Part shown: positions 23,771 to 33,026 of the stretch, in pieces
Numbering within the stretch: the stretch's first letter is position 1
Layout of the letters: the number at the start of each line of letters is the position of its first letter
Assembly (NCBI GenBank): GCA_900539525.1
Contig: UQCM01000013.1
Coordinates: 1 to 60,939 of the forward strand
Reading direction: 5' to 3'
From: an uncultured Blautia sp.
Lineage (GTDB): Bacteria; Bacillota; Clostridia; Lachnospirales; Lachnospiraceae
DNA: 60,939 nucleotides
The notes under the pieces: generated by a model
What the model saw: only the letters and a program-made list of their open reading frames with translations
What the model was told of the DNA's origin: nothing
Database searches by the model: none
Position numbers and translations under genes: made by a program

Positions 23771-26716
23771 TTAATCCTGTACCGTGTTGTCTTCACCTAC
23801 GATGACAGCATTGCCGGTAATCAGCTTGTTGTCATCCTCCAGATCAAAACGGTATTTTATAATATCTCTTGCCACCATGGCAGCATTTTTGGAAGTATAA
23901 CCGTTGGTGATACGGACGGCAATTGCCATTTCAGGAGAAGCATATGGCGCATAGCCGATAAAAAGTGCATGGTTTGCTTTATCAGTTCTCTGCTGTGCCG
24001 TTCCCGTTTTACCTGCCATATCGAATTTATAAGTGGTTTTCATTTCCTTCAGTGCAGCATTGTTATTCGCTACTGCATTCATGCCCTGGTGCATGGTGTC
24101 CCAGAGTTCCTGAGAGAGATTTAGCTGATTGTGTACCACAGGCTCCGGTTCATCAAGGGTCATTCCGGAAGAATCTGTCACTTTCTGAAGCAGTGTCAGA
24201 TCATAACAGGTTCCGCTGTTCGCCAGAGTTGTCACATATCTGGCGAGCTGTGAAGTTGTATAGGCATGGTCGGACTGTCCCATAGCAGTACGTGTAGGGT
24301 CGGCTGTTGCGATATGAGGAGCAACCTCATCGATTTCGATGCCTGATTTCGCATCGAATCCGTACATTTCCGCATATTTTGTAAGCCGTTCCATACCAAG
24401 GGCATCGCTGTAGCTGTTTTCTTTATCACCGGTCTTGCCCAGCAGATATCCCACCATATTGAAATAATAGTTACAGGATTCCTTGATGGCATCTGCCATT
24501 ATCAGCGGACCATGGGAACCATATTTTGCTTTTTCTGAATAAATCCAGCAGTTGACCGGAGGATTCTCCGGAATCAGATCGAATTTTCCGGTACAGTTAA
24601 TGGTATCATAGAGACTGACAACGCCTTCCGTATATCCTGCGGTCGCAGAAACCAGTTTAAAAGTAGATCCCGGCGCCGTCTGTTCCTGTGTTGCTTTGTT
24701 GTAGAACGGGCTGGATAAATCCGTGTTCAGCTTATTGTAATAGTCGGAATCCATATCGTTTGCCAGCCGGTTATTATCGTATCCCGGATAAGTGACGCAG
24801 GCAAGCACATCTCCATTGTCCGGATCAGTGATGACAACGGAACCGGAGCACGGTTCCAGCGCAAGCTGCCCGGGGGTGATTTCCAGATTCAGAATTTTGG
24901 CGCGAATAAAGTCATATGCGCTGATGGCGCCGGAAGCCAGAAGCTGATAATCCTCATCATCCTGTTCCAGTACGCCCTGGTCATAAAGCAGCAGGCAGAC
25001 ATCCGCACCGCTTAAGCTTCCTTCCATGATCATGTATTTGTAGATCTTGCGGCTGAAGGTGTCGTCCCGGGATAACTGATCTGCAATGAAATCGGCCAGT
25101 GCACGGTTGATTTCCGCCGTGTCGAGATAGTCACTTTCGATATTGAGTTTTGTGACATCAAGCCATCCTTTTGAAATCGTATAGTCCAGATATTCCTGAA
25201 GACTGATGGATTCGTCAATCGTCCATGCCTTGTAGGTCGCGTCATTTTTATCAATGGCATCCGAATCGATGATTCCTGTATTCCTGGTGAGAAGATCATT
25301 CACAATATAGGACATATACACCTGCCATTGTTCGTCTTCCATATTCTCATCGTAGGCATTGTAGGGAGTCGGAGATGCTGTGGTAAGCTGGTTCTTCAGC
25401 TCCGCAAATACGGCATCCTGCTTGGAGAGAAATGCCTGATAGACACGTTTTTCGTTATCTGTAGCATCATCTGAAGCCAGGTGTCTGGCGTCCAGTACAT
25501 TGTTTTCGAACAGTGCATAATAGGCATCGTAGACAGGAATACGGATTTCATCACTGGAATTCGCCCATTCTGTGTTAAATTCTTTCTCATCAATCATATT
25601 TGCATACACAATACCGGCGATATATTGCTCCAGAATCTTATAGGCTGCAATCTGAAGATCTTTATCAATCGTCAGATAAATGTCATCACCTGCCTGAGGT
25701 GCCACCTCAGAATCCTTCATCAGTACTTTTCCAAGATTATCAACATAAACAGTCTCTGAACCGTCCACACCCTGAAGCTGGGATTCGAATGATTTTTCAA
25801 GTCCTGATTTACCTACGATATCTGTGGATTTGTAAAGATTGTTATCTTTGTTCAGTTCTTCGAGCTCCTCACGGGAAATCTGACCCGTATAACCGATAAG
25901 CGGAGCAAAATAAACACTGTCATTGTAGACGCGCAAAGAATCTTCTATTACATCCACTCCTTCAAAAATGTCTTTATTCTCCATGATGACAGACATGGTT
26001 TCTTCATTAATATCTTTGGCGATCGTAGTAGCCATGTATTTCTGGTAACTGTTTGCCGCAACCTTGCTTCGCATGATCGCCAGCTTGAGGATCGTATCCT
26101 TATCCATTTCAGATTGCCCGGGAAGTCCGGCTTCACTAAGCTCTTCTTCTGTATATTCGGGATTCAGGATGCCGTACATCTTCTCACTGCACATGTCTTC
26201 GATCATCTGGTCAGCTGTGGCATTTTTTTGCCTGTCAGTCATATTTTCAATATATGCTTCTCCGTAAATATCAGCTTTAAATCGCATCAGGCTGATACCA
26301 TCGCAGGTAAATTCATATTCATTATTCTTATTCAACCGGATGCCAAAGTCCGTGAGGATACTGTTTCCATTCTCCTCGATCACACGGAGCAGACCATACA
26401 TACTGCTATTCAGTGCGAGATTTTTATCTCTCATACGGCTGTAACTGCCATTGTCCTCAAAGGTTACGGAATAGGCAAGCTTGTTATAAGCCAGAGGGTA
26501 TCCGTTTCTGTCATAGATTTCTCCGCGGGTACTCTTGATCGTTTTCTCTTTTTTAATCTGCATGGTAAAATCAGTAAGAAAGCTCTCACCATTTATAATC
26601 TGAAGATTGAAAAGTCTTTGGATTAACAGAAAGGCAAGGAGACAGAATACAACAATAAGAATTGCGCTTCTGGAATCTCCCGCCTTTGAAAGTTTCTTTT
26701 TGATAAATCTAAACAA
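23771..26716 (-). CDS. Penicillin-binding protein 2 (MrdA/PbpA class), oversized
   Basis: The product has 981 residues, far longer than the usual 600-720. One transmembrane anchor (about 17-38) is followed by the PBP dimerisation region (RGEIYDRNG ... VGKSGLEKSFE) and the transpeptidase domain. The active-site motifs are STFK (684-687), SCN (747-749) and KTG (903-905). Between residues about 365 and 610, where family members are short, lies a stretch of about 245 charged, mostly helical residues with no obvious homologue. The protein crosslinks the lateral wall with RodA and MreBCD. It begins 8 bp inside the end of mreD, so they are coupled. Confidence 0.95.
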   Translation of the reverse strand: MFRFIKKKLSKAGDSRSAILIVVFCLLAFLLIQRLFNLQIINGESFLTDFTMQIKKEKTIKSTRGEIYDRNGYPLAYNKLAYSVTFEDNGSYSRMRDKNLALNSSMYGLLRVIEENGNSILTDFGIRLNKNNEYEFTCDGISLMRFKADIYGEAYIENMTDRQKNATADQMIEDMCSEKMYGILNPEYTEEELSEAGLPGQSEMDKDTILKLAIMRSKVAANSYQKYMATTIAKDINEETMSVIMENKDIFEGVDVIEDSLRVYNDSVYFAPLIGYTGQISREELEELNKDNNLYKSTDIVGKSGLEKSFESQLQGVDGSETVYVDNLGKVLMKDSEVAPQAGDDIYLTIDKDLQIAAYKILEQYIAGIVYANMIDEKEFNTEWANSSDEIRIPVYDAYYALFENNVLDARHLASDDATDNEKRVYQAFLSKQDAVFAELKNQLTTASPTPYNAYDENMEDEQWQVYMSYIVNDLLTRNTGIIDSDAIDKNDATYKAWTIDESISLQEYLDYTISKGWLDVTKLNIESDYLDTAEINRALADFIADQLSRDDTFSRKIYKYMIMEGSLSGADVCLLLYDQGVLEQDDEDYQLLASGAISAYDFIRAKILNLEITPGQLALEPCSGSVVITDPDNGDVLACVTYPGYDNNRLANDMDSDYYNKLNTDLSSPFYNKATQEQTAPGSTFKLVSATAGYTEGVVSLYDTINCTGKFDLIPENPPVNCWIYSEKAKYGSHGPLIMADAIKESCNYYFNMVGYLLGKTGDKENSYSDALGMERLTKYAEMYGFDAKSGIEIDEVAPHIATADPTRTAMGQSDHAYTTSQLARYVTTLANSGTCYDLTLLQKVTDSSGMTLDEPEPVVHNQLNLSQELWDTMHQGMNAVANNNAALKEMKTTYKFDMAGKTGTAQQRTDKANHALFIGYAPYASPEMAIAVRITNGYTSKNAAMVARDIIKYRFDLEDDNKLITGNAVIVGEDNTVQD

Positions 26717-27227
26717 AGCTATCTACACTCCTTTGCTCTGCCTGTTCAAGCTTATGGTTTAATGTAAGTAACATCCGGTAACAGATCATTGTCAAAATCA
26801 CCGTATAGATCACTTCCGGTATGATGATACGTCCAAGATAAAAGAAGAAATCAGTTCTTCCCCGCAGCAGAAACTGAAACAGATAAACAATCGTATTAAA
26901 AGCAAGATCACTGGAACATACAAGAATAATCGGCATCTTGATATCATCATCATAAAAAATACGACAGCAAAAGCCATTGATAAATCCTGTATAAGTATAG
27001 AGAAGTGCATAAAATCCCAGCTCCCGCCCGAAGAAAAGGTCAGTCAGGAGTCCACTGATAAATCCAACAAACATACCTTCTCTTTTTCCACGCATTAGCG
27101 CGAAGGACACGGTAAGTACCAGCAGCAGATTTGGGGAGATGGAGGCAATTGATATTGCCTGAAGTACTGTACATTGCAGGATAAATGAAAGAAAAACAAG
27201 TAAAAACATTACAATCCGTCGTTTCAA
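26709..27227 (-). CDS. mreD: MreD rod-shape membrane protein
   Basis: The product has 172 residues with about five transmembrane helices. The MreD pattern is present: the N-terminal FLLVFLSFILQCTVLQAI, GKREGMFVGFISGLLTDLFFGRELGFYAL and the C-terminal helix. It holds the MreC/MreB/RodA/PBP2 elongation complex in the membrane. The stop overlaps the PBP2 start by 8 bp. mreC lies 19 bp upstream. The small size and hydrophobicity make family assignment lean on context. Confidence 0.88.
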   Translation of the reverse strand: MKRRIVMFLLVFLSFILQCTVLQAISIASISPNLLLVLTVSFALMRGKREGMFVGFISGLLTDLFFGRELGFYALLYTYTGFINGFCCRIFYDDDIKMPIILVCSSDLAFNTIVYLFQFLLRGRTDFFFYLGRIIIPEVIYTVILTMICYRMLLTLNHKLEQAEQRSVDSFV

Positions 27228-27245
27228 GCTTCCGTCTCCTTTCTG

Positions 27246-28217
27246 CTATTCTTCTTTCTGTGTTTCTGTTTGCATCCCGCTTTCTGTCTGGCTTTCCGGT
27301 TCATTATGGAAAGTCTCTGCTGTAACATCGTTATCTGTCTCTGCCTGAGAATCTAAGGATGCCTTTGCATCATCAATTTCTTTCAACTGCTTTATGACGA
27401 GCACTTCGTGCAGGTGGCGGAAATCAACAACCGGTGTGATGGTTCCGGATTTCGTCAGATTATTAGAATCCATACCGATCTCACTGATATATCCAATCAG
27501 AATACCAGGAAGGAAACGGTTGCTGACATCAGACGTGACAACCTTATCTCCTACACTGACTTTGTCGCCGGGATCTGTCAGTTTCACAAGATTAATTTTC
27601 CCTTCGTCGATCAGACGCAGATCACCGGCAATGATACAGTTATCCGAGGTGGAAGTTACCGTTGCACTCACATTACTGTAATCATCGATGATGGATCTGA
27701 CGGTCGCCCAGTTTGGACCTGTTTCTGTGACGATTCCAACCAGTCCGCTTTCTGAAATGACATTCTGGTTAACGAGAATACCATCCTTCTCACCTTTATC
27801 TATTGTAAAGACATTAAACCAGTTTCCTGTATCCTTGGCAATGATTCTTGCACCAATCTTTTCATATTTTTCATATTGCTGATCCAGTTCATAAAGCTGC
27901 CTCAGTCTGTCCAACTCTTCTTTATCCTGAAGGAGCTGACTGTTCTGGGCAGTTAAAGTATCTACTTTCGCCCGCAGTTCTTTGTTTTCAGAAACCAGGT
28001 CTGTGGAATTCTGAAAATAAGCACCTTTATCAGAAATCCAGTTACCTACTTCATTCAGTCCGTTCTGTACAGGTGTCACAAGGTATCCTGTCACATAGCG
28101 CAGTGGTCCGGGAACTGTATCTGAGACAAAGGTCAGTACGATCAGCAGCAGACAAAATACAGTAATAATGATTAATATATACTTACTTTTCAGTGAATCA
28201 TTAAATTTCTTCTTCAT
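27246..28217 (-). CDS. mreC: MreC rod-shape protein
   Basis: The product has 323 residues. An N-terminal transmembrane helix (about 12-32) is followed by a coiled coil (LVSENKELRAKVDTLTAQNSQLL ... DRLRQLYEL, about 75-115) and the MreC beta-domain (GARIIAKDTGNWFNVFTIDKG ... GIVTETGPNWATVRSIID). The last about 40 residues are Glu/Thr/Gln-rich and disordered. It links MreB filaments to PBP2 outside the membrane. It lies 49 bp after mreB. Confidence 0.94.
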   Translation of the reverse strand: MKKKFNDSLKSKYILIIITVFCLLLIVLTFVSDTVPGPLRYVTGYLVTPVQNGLNEVGNWISDKGAYFQNSTDLVSENKELRAKVDTLTAQNSQLLQDKEELDRLRQLYELDQQYEKYEKIGARIIAKDTGNWFNVFTIDKGEKDGILVNQNVISESGLVGIVTETGPNWATVRSIIDDYSNVSATVTSTSDNCIIAGDLRLIDEGKINLVKLTDPGDKVSVGDKVVTSDVSNRFLPGILIGYISEIGMDSNNLTKSGTITPVVDFRHLHEVLVIKQLKEIDDAKASLDSQAETDNDVTAETFHNEPESQTESGMQTETQKEE

Positions 28218-28266
28218 GGGAGTTCCTCTTAAATTATAGCTGATGGTTTCCGGAATTCGAAAACAG

Positions 28267-29274
28267 TTACAGATCTTTTACAGAAAAGGTGAGCTTTCGA
28301 AGTTCCGGATCATTCATAATCCTTACCAGTCCTCTGACTCCGGAAGAGACAGGATCAGGAACGTGGTAAGTCATAACCTCCAGATGACGTCTCATATATT
28401 CTGAAAGATTCGGAATCTGGGATACCCCGCCTGTCAGGTACACACCATTTTTATGGATGTCAGATGCAAGCTGAGGAGGTGTACGTTCCAGAATCGCTTT
28501 TACAGATTCGGCAATCTCTGTAAGAGAGCTGCTGATAGCATCATTCACATCGGAAGAAGTGATAATAGCTGAAACGGGAAGTCCTGTTACAGCATGGATA
28601 CCGTATGCTTTCATTTGCCGCGGAACACCCTGAATAACGTAGGCAAGATAATTTTTTAAAATTTCTGCAGTCTTATGACCAATGTTCAGGTCATGTCGTC
28701 TTCTTACAATGCTCACGATTTCTTCGTCAAGCAGATTTCCACCGATATTCAGTCGCTTTCCTACAATGATCTTTCCCTCGGAAACCACGCTGATATCTGT
28801 TGTGGATGCGCCGATATTAACTACCATATTTCCCATAGGATGAAGAAGGGGCATACCGATTCCCGCAGCGTCTGCCAGACCATTTTCAATAAGTGCCACT
28901 CTCTTACATTTCAGGTTTCCGGTAAGGAGCTGATAGTATGCCATACGTTCAAGTTCGCTGCTCCCTGCGGGAACAGTAATGATAATATCCGGGTGTTTTG
29001 CAAAGAAACCAGAGTAGCGTTTTAATAAAAGTATCAATACGATTTCCAGGTTGCGGACATCCGCAATAGATCCATGCTGCATGGGACTTCCGGCGTCTAC
29101 ATTTGCCGGTGCCTTTTCATATATCTCGAAAGCCTTCTGTCCGACGGCAATGACATTTACATCGTTTCGGATGGCAATCATGTTTTTTTCACATACGTAA
29201 AGTTTTTCGTTTTTATCCCAGATTTTTATTGTATCTGTTCCCAGATCGATTCCGCAGATTCGTCGAAATAACAT
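28267..29274 (-). CDS. mreB: MreB actin-like rod-shape protein
   Basis: The product has 335 residues and carries the actin-like ATPase fold. The phosphate-1 motif is CGIDLGTDTIKIWD near the start, the phosphate-2 motif is VVNIGASTTDISVV, and the adenosine motif is VYLTGGVSQIPNL. A short hydrophobic N-terminus (MLFRRICG) probably binds membrane. ATG 29274 has GAGGG 6 nt upstream. It directs the location of wall elongation. The GTDT at motif 1 instead of the usual GT(A/S)N is slightly divergent, so the paralogue Mbl or MreBH cannot be excluded. Confidence 0.92.
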   Translation of the reverse strand: MLFRRICGIDLGTDTIKIWDKNEKLYVCEKNMIAIRNDVNVIAVGQKAFEIYEKAPANVDAGSPMQHGSIADVRNLEIVLILLLKRYSGFFAKHPDIIITVPAGSSELERMAYYQLLTGNLKCKRVALIENGLADAAGIGMPLLHPMGNMVVNIGASTTDISVVSEGKIIVGKRLNIGGNLLDEEIVSIVRRRHDLNIGHKTAEILKNYLAYVIQGVPRQMKAYGIHAVTGLPVSAIITSSDVNDAISSSLTEIAESVKAILERTPPQLASDIHKNGVYLTGGVSQIPNLSEYMRRHLEVMTYHVPDPVSSGVRGLVRIMNDPELRKLTFSVKDL

Positions 29275-29288
29275 ATACATCCCTCTAT

Positions 29289-29990
29289 TCAGTCTCCCAG
29301 GAGACCGCTTTCCCGGAAGCTCATGTATTTTCTGTCCCCGATGATAATGTGATCCAGAAGATCGATACCAAGGAGGGTTCCCGCTTCCAGAATTCTTTCT
29401 GTAAAAGCCAGATCATCCTTACTTGGTGTCGGATCACCGCTGGGATGGTTGTGTGCCAGTACAATGGAAACGGCATGGTAGTGCAGTGCCTGAAGAAAAA
29501 TCTCCCGTGGAGAAATCATGGAAGCATTTACCGTTCCTTTTGAAATAACCTGCTCTCCCACAAGGCGGTTTTTCGTGTTCAGCATCATAAGAACCATCTG
29601 TTCCTGATCACTGTGACGGAAATCCTCCATATAGTATGCCGCAATCGTTGACGGCTCATGAAAATGAAGCGAAATCTCAGCTTTTTTCTTGGCCAGTCTT
29701 CGGGACAGTTCCAGAATACACTGAATCTGTACTGCTTTTACCTTTCCCACGCCCCTGATTTTCATGAGCTCAGGAATGGTCAGTCTGTGCAGGCTTAAAA
29801 GCCCTTCTTCGCCATAAGCAGTGCTTAGAATGTTCTTTGCAAGATGAATTGCAGGGACTCCTTTTGCGCCTGTTCTGAGTATGACACTCAAAAGCTCTGC
29901 ATCAGTGAGTGCCGCAGCGCCGAAGGTCATGCACTTTTCATATGGCTTGTCCGATGTATCCAGTTCTTTCATTGTTAAGACTTCATTCAT
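29289..29990 (-). CDS. radC: RadC family protein
   Basis: The product has 233 residues. The UPF0758/RadC domain has an N-terminal helix-hairpin-helix-like region (LMKIRGVGKVKAVQI) and a JAB/MPN metalloprotease-like C-terminus, with the motif HNHPSGDPTPSKDD giving the metal ligands. RadC was once linked to DNA repair, but its biochemical activity is unproven. It heads the mreBCD operon here, as in many Firmicutes. ATG 29990 is preceded by GTG 29993, so either may be used. Confidence 0.93.
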   Translation of the reverse strand: MNEVLTMKELDTSDKPYEKCMTFGAAALTDAELLSVILRTGAKGVPAIHLAKNILSTAYGEEGLLSLHRLTIPELMKIRGVGKVKAVQIQCILELSRRLAKKKAEISLHFHEPSTIAAYYMEDFRHSDQEQMVLMMLNTKNRLVGEQVISKGTVNASMISPREIFLQALHYHAVSIVLAHNHPSGDPTPSKDDLAFTERILEAGTLLGIDLLDHIIIGDRKYMSFRESGLLGD

Positions 29991-30081
29991 CACAGTATTC
30001 CCAAGGCTCTCTCCCGCTGGAAATGACAGTCATGTATTCTAAACACGGTACATTTTAACACAAAAAATGAATAATGTATAC

Positions 30082-30093
30082 AAGATTAATCTT
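30082..30093. promoter_or_regulatory. 12-bp perfect palindrome upstream of radC
   Basis: AAGATTAATCTT is its own reverse complement, about 90 bp upstream of radC. It abuts a TTGTAT -35-like element, read on the minus strand, with TTAAAAT further on. It could be an operator for the radC-mre-min transcript, but no binding protein is known. Confidence 0.3.
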
Positions 30094-30101
30094 AAATTTT
30101 T

Positions 30102-30134
30102 CTAACTGTTCAGAGCCGTGAAAATTTTATAAAT
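30102..30134. mobile_element. Repeat family B, terminal fragment
   Basis: CTAACTGTTCAGAGCCGTG followed by AAAATTTTATAAAT resembles the left end of the family-B element (GTAACTCTTCAGAGTCATGC and AGATTTATAAAT). It overlaps the last codons and the stop of the flavoprotein gene. Confidence 0.4.
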
Positions 30135-31713
30135 GGTAGTTTTTGATAATCTCTTCTGCCACTTTCATGCCGTCCATAGCTGCCGAGGTGATGCCGCCCG
30201 CATAGCCTGCACCCTCCCCGCACGGGTAGATTCCGGCGACGTTACTTTGCAGCGTATCGTTTCGCGGGATCTTTACCGGAGAGGAGGTACGGCTCTCCAC
30301 ACCGGAGAGAATGGCATCTTTCCGGTCAAATCCCCGGATCAGACGGCCGCAGTCCTGAATACCCGTTTTCAGAGATTCATAGAGTTCCTGGGGAAAGCAG
30401 GGCTTTAAGCTGGAAAATGTATAGCCGCCCTTTATGTTAGGCTGTATCTCTCCCGCTTCCGTACTGACAGTACCCTGACAGAAATCGCCCAGGAGCTGTA
30501 CAGGAACTTTTCCGTTTCCTGCCCGGCAGGCTGCTTCTTCAAGTCTCCTCTGGAAATACATGCCGGCCAGCACATCATCACTGCCGTAGTCGGAAGGATT
30601 AACCGTTACGACCATTGCACTGTTAGCATTTATTCCACTTCTGTCGTGATAACTCATGCCGTTTACCGCTGTTCTCCCTTTCTCGGAAGAAGCATTTACC
30701 ACGTAACCTCCGGGGCACATACAGAAGGAATAGAGGCCTCTTCCGTTTTCCAGCTTTCTGGTCAGCTTATAATCAGCTGCCGGTAGTTCTGTACCACGCT
30801 CCCTTCCATATTGGGCAAGATCGATCATGGACTGTGGATGTTCGATGCGGACCCCTACAGCAAAGGCCTTTGCCTCCATACAAAGTGCTCTGTCCCTCAG
30901 CATCCGGAAGGTATCCCTCGCACTATGTCCGATGGCCAGCACAAGTACGTCGCAGTCATACCAGTCATGATGGTTGATTTCGATTGCCTGAATACGTCCG
31001 TGTGATGTTCTTAGATCTGTCATCTGACTCAAAAAGCATACTTCTCCTCCAAGAGAAAGGATTTCCTCCCGGATGTTTCTGACAACCGTCCGCAGGATAT
31101 CTGTGCCGATATGGGGCTTGTTCAGCCACAGGATCTCTTCAGGTGCACCGGCTTTCACAAAGCTCTCCAGAACATAGCGGTTGCGGCCGGTGGGATCTTT
31201 GACTGCTGTGTTCAGTTTGCCATCAGAAAAGGTTCCTGCGCCTCCCTCACCAAACTGGACGTTTGAGGTTTCATCAAGGACACCCGTATTCCAGAAAAGC
31301 TCTACCTTCTGCTGACGCTGTTCAACCTGGCCGCCGCGTTCAAAAAGCAGTGGACGATATCCGGCTCTGGCAAGCAGAAGGCCGCAGAACAGACCGGCCG
31401 GGCCGGTACCGATAATGACAGGGCGGTGACACAGCGGCTGATCGCCGGACTTTGGCGGACAGTATTTTGCAGGTTCCGTTTTCTGAATGTTGACGGATCG
31501 GATCCGGCGCAGGATCCGGGCCTGATTCTCTGTCTGAACATCGATTGTATAGATATACTTTATTTCCGGCTTTTTTCTTGCATCGATGGACCGTTTCACA
31601 ATATGCCAGGCAATGAGCTCATCTTCATGAATCTTTAACGTTTTTATAATTTCCAGGCGCAGTTCTTCCTGTGTATGGGAAACACTTAATTTTAACTGTG
31701 AAATACGAATCAT
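30127..31713 (-). CDS. FAD-dependent dehydrogenase, NAD(FAD)-utilising family
   Basis: The product has 528 residues. A Rossmann FAD-binding motif GTGPAGLFCGLLLARAG occurs at about 100, then LFERGGQVEQRQQ, NVQFGEGGAGTFSDGKLNT and the C-terminal GEGAGYAGGITSAAMDG typical of this broad group. The N-terminal about 90 residues form a ferredoxin-like RNA-binding-type extension (SVSHTQEELRLEIIKTL) found in this subfamily. The substrate is unknown. The stop codon lies in a repeat fragment. It is not cotranscribed with radC, judging from the 136-bp gap. Confidence 0.88.
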   Translation of the reverse strand: MIRISQLKLSVSHTQEELRLEIIKTLKIHEDELIAWHIVKRSIDARKKPEIKYIYTIDVQTENQARILRRIRSVNIQKTEPAKYCPPKSGDQPLCHRPVIIGTGPAGLFCGLLLARAGYRPLLFERGGQVEQRQQKVELFWNTGVLDETSNVQFGEGGAGTFSDGKLNTAVKDPTGRNRYVLESFVKAGAPEEILWLNKPHIGTDILRTVVRNIREEILSLGGEVCFLSQMTDLRTSHGRIQAIEINHHDWYDCDVLVLAIGHSARDTFRMLRDRALCMEAKAFAVGVRIEHPQSMIDLAQYGRERGTELPAADYKLTRKLENGRGLYSFCMCPGGYVVNASSEKGRTAVNGMSYHDRSGINANSAMVVTVNPSDYGSDDVLAGMYFQRRLEEAACRAGNGKVPVQLLGDFCQGTVSTEAGEIQPNIKGGYTFSSLKPCFPQELYESLKTGIQDCGRLIRGFDRKDAILSGVESRTSSPVKIPRNDTLQSNVAGIYPCGEGAGYAGGITSAAMDGMKVAEEIIKNYHL

Positions 31714-31785
31714 CCTTACCTCCTGCAGGGGAAATATATTCTCATAATAGTAACAGTTTACAAAATACTTTGGCCGGAAGCTGCA

Positions 31786-33009
31786 TCAGCAGCGTAAAGA
31801 TTTTGCGGCATGAGTGCCGGCGGTATAGCCGCTGGACCATGCCCACTGAAGATTGTAGCCTCCGCAGACGGCATCTACATCCAGCAGTTCTCCGGCAAAA
31901 TAAAGTCCGGGAAGCTTTCTGGATTCCAGTGTGACCGGATTTACCTCATTTTCCGGGACACCGCCTGCACAGACCTGAGCCATATCAAAGGATTTCGTTC
32001 CCGTAATATTCAGAGTCAGATCCTTTATAAGAGCAATGATATCTTCATAAAATCTTTCTCTGCCTTTTGCAAAGGGTTTCTTTCCCAGAAGCTTAAGAAA
32101 GGCGTCCATCGTTTTCTTTTTCAAAAGCCCTGTAAGCAGATCCGCAGCACTTAGACCATCGGAAAGAGCATCCTTTTTTCGAAGCAATGCAAGGATCTCT
32201 TCGGATGAATACTCCGGCATCAGATCAATATGGAGACGGACGTACTTTTGCTGAGCAAGTGCAGCAGCCGCATACCGGCTAAGCTGGAAAATGACGATTC
32301 CAGAGACCCCATACTCTGTCCACTGGAGCTCACCGGATTCCTTTCTCTCCTTCTCTCCTTCAATTTCCAGTGTCAGTGCAGAATAATTTCTGGTTCCTGC
32401 CAGCATAGGTGCCAGATTTCCGCCTGTTTTTAATGCAGTAAGTGCAGGATAGACGGGTGTTACATGATGTCCGCATTTTCCGGCGAGCATATAACCGCTT
32501 CCGTCAGACCCTGTCTGTGGTGCGGCTTTCCCTCCGGCACAGAGGATGATCCGGTCACAGGGATAGCTCCAGGTTTCTGTGACAGCCAACAGCCTGCCAT
32601 CGCTTTGCCGGATGTCTGTTACCAGCTCACGTGTCTTCAGCTTGATACCAAGACGGCGGATCTCCTGAAGCAGGATCTCAAGCACACTGCCGGCCTGATC
32701 CGTATACGGATAGATATATCCGTCTCTTTCTCTCGTCAGCAGTCCGAGCTCCCAAAAAAACCTTAGTGTATCCCCGACAGAAAACTGAAGCAGTATCTGA
32801 TGGACAAAATCCGGTGAAGCTCCACGGAAGGTGTCCCCGGCCAAAGGAGTAATGTTTGTGAGATTACATCTGCCGTTTCCTGTAATCAGAAGCTTTTTTC
32901 CGGGCTTATCCATCCGTTCAAGGATTGTCACAGATGCTCCCTTTCTGGCGGCAGCGATGGCGGCCATCATGCCGGAAGGTCCTGCTCCCACTACGATCAC
33001 ATGATTCAT
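31786..33009 (-). CDS. HI0933/BaiN-type flavoprotein oxidoreductase
   Basis: The product has 407 residues. The N-terminal VIVVGAGPSGMMAAIAAARKG binds FAD. LLITGNGRCNLTNI and CAGGKAAPQTGSDGSGY are family hallmarks, and the C-terminus has GLYFAGELLDVDAVCGGYNLQWAWSSG. BaiN-type enzymes have been linked to bile-acid 3-dehydro-4-chenodeoxycholate reduction in Clostridium scindens, but the family is widespread and the substrate in most members is unknown. I start at ATG 33009 with GGGAGG upstream. It lies 18 bp after the methionine-gamma-lyase-like gene, so it is likely cotranscribed. Confidence 0.9.
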   Translation of the reverse strand: MNHVIVVGAGPSGMMAAIAAARKGASVTILERMDKPGKKLLITGNGRCNLTNITPLAGDTFRGASPDFVHQILLQFSVGDTLRFFWELGLLTRERDGYIYPYTDQAGSVLEILLQEIRRLGIKLKTRELVTDIRQSDGRLLAVTETWSYPCDRIILCAGGKAAPQTGSDGSGYMLAGKCGHHVTPVYPALTALKTGGNLAPMLAGTRNYSALTLEIEGEKERKESGELQWTEYGVSGIVIFQLSRYAAAALAQQKYVRLHIDLMPEYSSEEILALLRKKDALSDGLSAADLLTGLLKKKTMDAFLKLLGKKPFAKGRERFYEDIIALIKDLTLNITGTKSFDMAQVCAGGVPENEVNPVTLESRKLPGLYFAGELLDVDAVCGGYNLQWAWSSGYTAGTHAAKSLRC

Positions 33010-33026
33010 GGCAGAATTCCTCCCTT

